Positions 62,335 through 64,000 of a stretch of DNA of 64,000 bases are shown in pieces (position 1 is the stretch's first letter; every line of letters starts with the position of its first letter). The notes under the pieces were generated by a model. It was not told the DNA's origin and did no database searches. It saw only the letters and a list, made by a program, of their open reading frames with translations. Source of the stretch: Chitinophaga cymbidii (lineage in GTDB: Bacteria; Bacteroidota; Bacteroidia; Chitinophagales; Chitinophagaceae); contig NZ_BKAU01000001.1 of the NCBI RefSeq assembly GCF_007992715.1, positions 372,001 to 436,000 of the forward strand. The letters are read 5' to 3'. The position numbers and the translations under genes were made by a program.

Positions 62335-62694
62335 TTAATATGCATTAACGCCAATGTATACACGATCATCTTCTATCCTTACCGGGTAAACGGTCAGTGC
62401 GCATTCATGCTCGTCGGTGAGGCACCGGCCGTCTTTCAGGGAAAATGTTTTTTTATGAAACGGACAGGCTACTTTGGGCTCTCCGGCATGTGTGCCGGTC
62501 ATGCCGCGGCTCAGGGCCATCTGCCGGCGGTGCGGACAAAGGTTCTGGGTGGCATACCAGGTATCGCTGCGCGTGAAATAGAATAATGCGATCTGCTCAT
62601 CCTTGTATTTTACGCAAACGCCGCCATTGGTGGGAACGTCTGTTGTTTTGCAGGCAAAGAACCAGGTAACGTCTGTTGTGCTGATGGTTGACAT
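62335..62694 (-). CDS. nirD: nitrite reductase small subunit NirD
   Basis: 119 residues. The Rieske-type 2Fe-2S site is intact in LCPHRRQM and VACPFHKKTFSL (Cys-x-His and Cys-x2-His pairs). The protein is the length of NirD and follows nirB by 25 bases on the same strand. It serves as the small partner of NirB in NADH-dependent reduction of nitrite to ammonium. Confidence 0.93.
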   Translation of the reverse strand: MSTISTTDVTWFFACKTTDVPTNGGVCVKYKDEQIALFYFTRSDTWYATQNLCPHRRQMALSRGMTGTHAGEPKVACPFHKKTFSLKDGRCLTDEHECALTVYPVRIEDDRVYIGVNAY

Positions 62695-62719
62695 AAAAAA
62701 GCGTTTTAAGATTGATAGA

Positions 62720-64000
62720 TTATTTCCATTCCGCCGCTTTCTTCTGGGCGCGCATTGTTTCGAATTTTACGGTCGGATCTTTTTCTTCCGGCGCGTTGAC
62801 GAAGTGGGAGAAGCGCTTGCGCAGCTCGGGGTTTTCCACCACTTCTTTCCATTCGCATTTATAGGCGTCTACGAGCAGCTGCATTTCCTGTTCCAGCTCC
62901 GCGGAGATCCCCAGGCTGTCGTTCACCACCACGTTGCGGAGGTAGTCCATGCCACCTTCGAGCTTGTTGAGCCAGGTGGCGGTGCGGGTCAAAGGGTCGG
63001 CCGTTTTGATGTAGAACATCAGGAAGCGGTCGATATACCGGATGCAGGTTTCGCTGTCGATGTCCCCCGCCAGCAGCTGCGCGTGCTGGGGTTTGGAGCC
63101 GCCGTTACCGCATACGTAAAGGTTCCAGCCTTTTTCCGTGGCGATGATGCCGAAGTCTTTCGACTGCGCTTCGGCGCACTCGCGGATGCAGCCGGAGACG
63201 GCGGACTTGAGCTTGTGCGGCGCGCGCAGCCCGCGGTAGCGCTCTTCGATCTGTATGGCGAAGCTCACGCTGTCGTGCAGCCCGAAGCGGCACCAGGTGG
63301 AGCCTACGCAGCTTTTCACGGTGCGTAATGCTTTGCCGTATGCGTGGCCGCTTTCAAAACCGGCAGCGATCAGCTCTTCCCAGATGAGGGGGAGGTCGCT
63401 GAGGTGCGCGCCGAATAAATCGATGCGCTGACCGCCGGTGATCTTGGTGTAGAGGTTGTATTTCTGCGCCACCTGACCGATGACGATGAGCTTTTCCGGT
63501 GTGATCTCGCCGCCGGGCACGCGGGGCACCACGGAGTAGGTGCCGCCTTTCTGGATGTTGGCGAGGTAACGGTCGTTCGAATCCTGCGCGGTATCATTGC
63601 CTTTATGCAGGATCATATCGTTCCACAGACTGGCGAGGATGGAGGCGACCACGGGTTTGCAGACCTCGCAGCCTTCGCCGTGACCATAGTGGTCCAGCAC
63701 TTCATCGAAAGAACGCAATGCTTTTACTTTCACGAGGTCCAGCAGCTCCTGGCGCGAATAGGCGAAGTGCTCGCATACCACGTTGCGGATGTATTTGCCC
63801 TGGGCTTTCATGGTGGCGGTGATGAGGTCTTTCACCATGGGGGCGCAGCCGCCGCAGCATGTTCCCGCTTTGGTGCATTTTTTCACGGCGTCCAGCGTTT
63901 CGTTGCCAGCTTCCACGGCCTGGCAGATAGCCAGTTTGCTCACATTCTCACAGCTGCAGATCACCGCATCGTCCGGCAGGCCCGTTACGCCCGCGCCGGG
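62720..64000 (-). CDS. nirB: nitrite reductase large subunit NirB (N-terminal part outside window)
   Basis: About 427 residues of the C-terminal part; the frame is open to the right edge, so the GTG at 63964 is not a real start. From the edge: a BFD-like 2Fe-2S domain (ICSCENVSK, then CCGGCAPMV), a second Cys-rich BFD-like copy (GEGCEVCKPVV), then the siroheme/4Fe-4S domain with KSCVGSTWCRFG and SGCIRECAEAQSKDFG. The first pair is Cys-x5-Cys and the second Cys-x3-Cys, as expected. The NAD/FAD part must lie beyond the window. It is the first visible gene of the nitrate operon. Confidence 0.96.
   Translation of the reverse strand, partial: PGAGVTGLPDDAVICSCENVSKLAICQAVEAGNETLDAVKKCTKAGTCCGGCAPMVKDLITATMKAQGKYIRNVVCEHFAYSRQELLDLVKVKALRSFDEVLDHYGHGEGCEVCKPVVASILASLWNDMILHKGNDTAQDSNDRYLANIQKGGTYSVVPRVPGGEITPEKLIVIGQVAQKYNLYTKITGGQRIDLFGAHLSDLPLIWEELIAAGFESGHAYGKALRTVKSCVGSTWCRFGLHDSVSFAIQIEERYRGLRAPHKLKSAVSGCIRECAEAQSKDFGIIATEKGWNLYVCGNGGSKPQHAQLLAGDIDSETCIRYIDRFLMFYIKTADPLTRTATWLNKLEGGMDYLRNVVVNDSLGISAELEQEMQLLVDAYKCEWKEVVENPELRKRFSHFVNAPEEKDPTVKFETMRAQKKAAEWK

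Noticed and set aside
1..64000. CRISPR arrays, insertion sequences, prophage genes, rRNA
   Set aside because: No regularly spaced repeats of 25-40 bases, transposase or integrase genes, phage structural genes or rRNA sequence were seen.

Overview
The window looks like chromosomal DNA of a soil-type Bacteroidota, most likely Chitinophagaceae (Chitinophaga-like). The grounds are SusC/SusD outer-membrane pairs, an ECF sigma/FecR pair, many Cys-lipoproteins, a GldA/GldFG-like ABC transporter and several exact TAnnTTTG (-7) promoter boxes. Most of it is balanced to G+C-rich. The blocks at about 14.7-16.5 kb and 39.7-41.5 kb are visibly richer in A+T and look acquired.

Layout. 1-2.9 kb: a SusC-type receptor running off the left edge. 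3.1-6.7 kb: esterase lipoprotein, ABC exporter, PEBP protein, DUF2784-like protein. 6.8-10.4 kb: a 5-oxoproline operon (pxpB, pxpC, pxpA) ending in an NRAMP-fold transporter without the metal-binding motifs. 10.5-14.1 kb: acyltransferase, a SRPBCC/NTF2/SRPBCC trio and a divergent GlxA-type regulator. 14.2-32.3 kb: ECF sigma gene, an inserted SDR/NTF2/HxlR block, then fecR-susC-susD-lipoprotein-ABC ATPase-GldF/GldG fusion-two truncated MutS-like ATPases-HmuY-two surface lipoproteins, closed by a hairpin terminator. 32.4-39.7 kb: methyltransferase, SDR plus AraC regulator with a 23-bp-phased repeat, a Q-rich hypothetical protein, a MacB/FtsX-like permease, a decayed toxin-antitoxin remnant and a phytanoyl-CoA dioxygenase-like protein. 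39.8-41.7 kb: a HEPN-domain gene beside tRNA-Asp. 41.8-50.1 kb: lipoprotein, PepSY protein, DUF2264/GH88 pair, nuclease, thioesterase, Cys-less redoxin, YceI, HxlR, TSUP permease. 50.1-54.6 kb: molybdenum-cofactor genes (moaA, DUF7009-like, moaD, moaE, mobA, moaC, moeA). 54.7-64 kb: minus-strand nitrate assimilation operon nirB-nirD-porin-narK-nasA fusion-rubredoxin protein.

How it works together. The moa/mob/moe genes supply molybdopterin to the NasA-type reductase. NarK and the porin would import nitrate, NasA would make nitrite and NirBD would reduce it to ammonium. A siroheme-reductase-like protein that has lost its cofactor cysteines and gained a rubredoxin is an unexplained extra member. 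The pxp operon hydrolyses 5-oxoproline to glutamate, and its transporter is a candidate 5-oxoproline importer. The best candidate for an undescribed system is the 16.6-32.3 kb cluster, where outer-membrane import, an ABC machine, a MutS-core ATPase pair and a HmuY-type binding protein appear co-transcribed under sigma/anti-sigma control.
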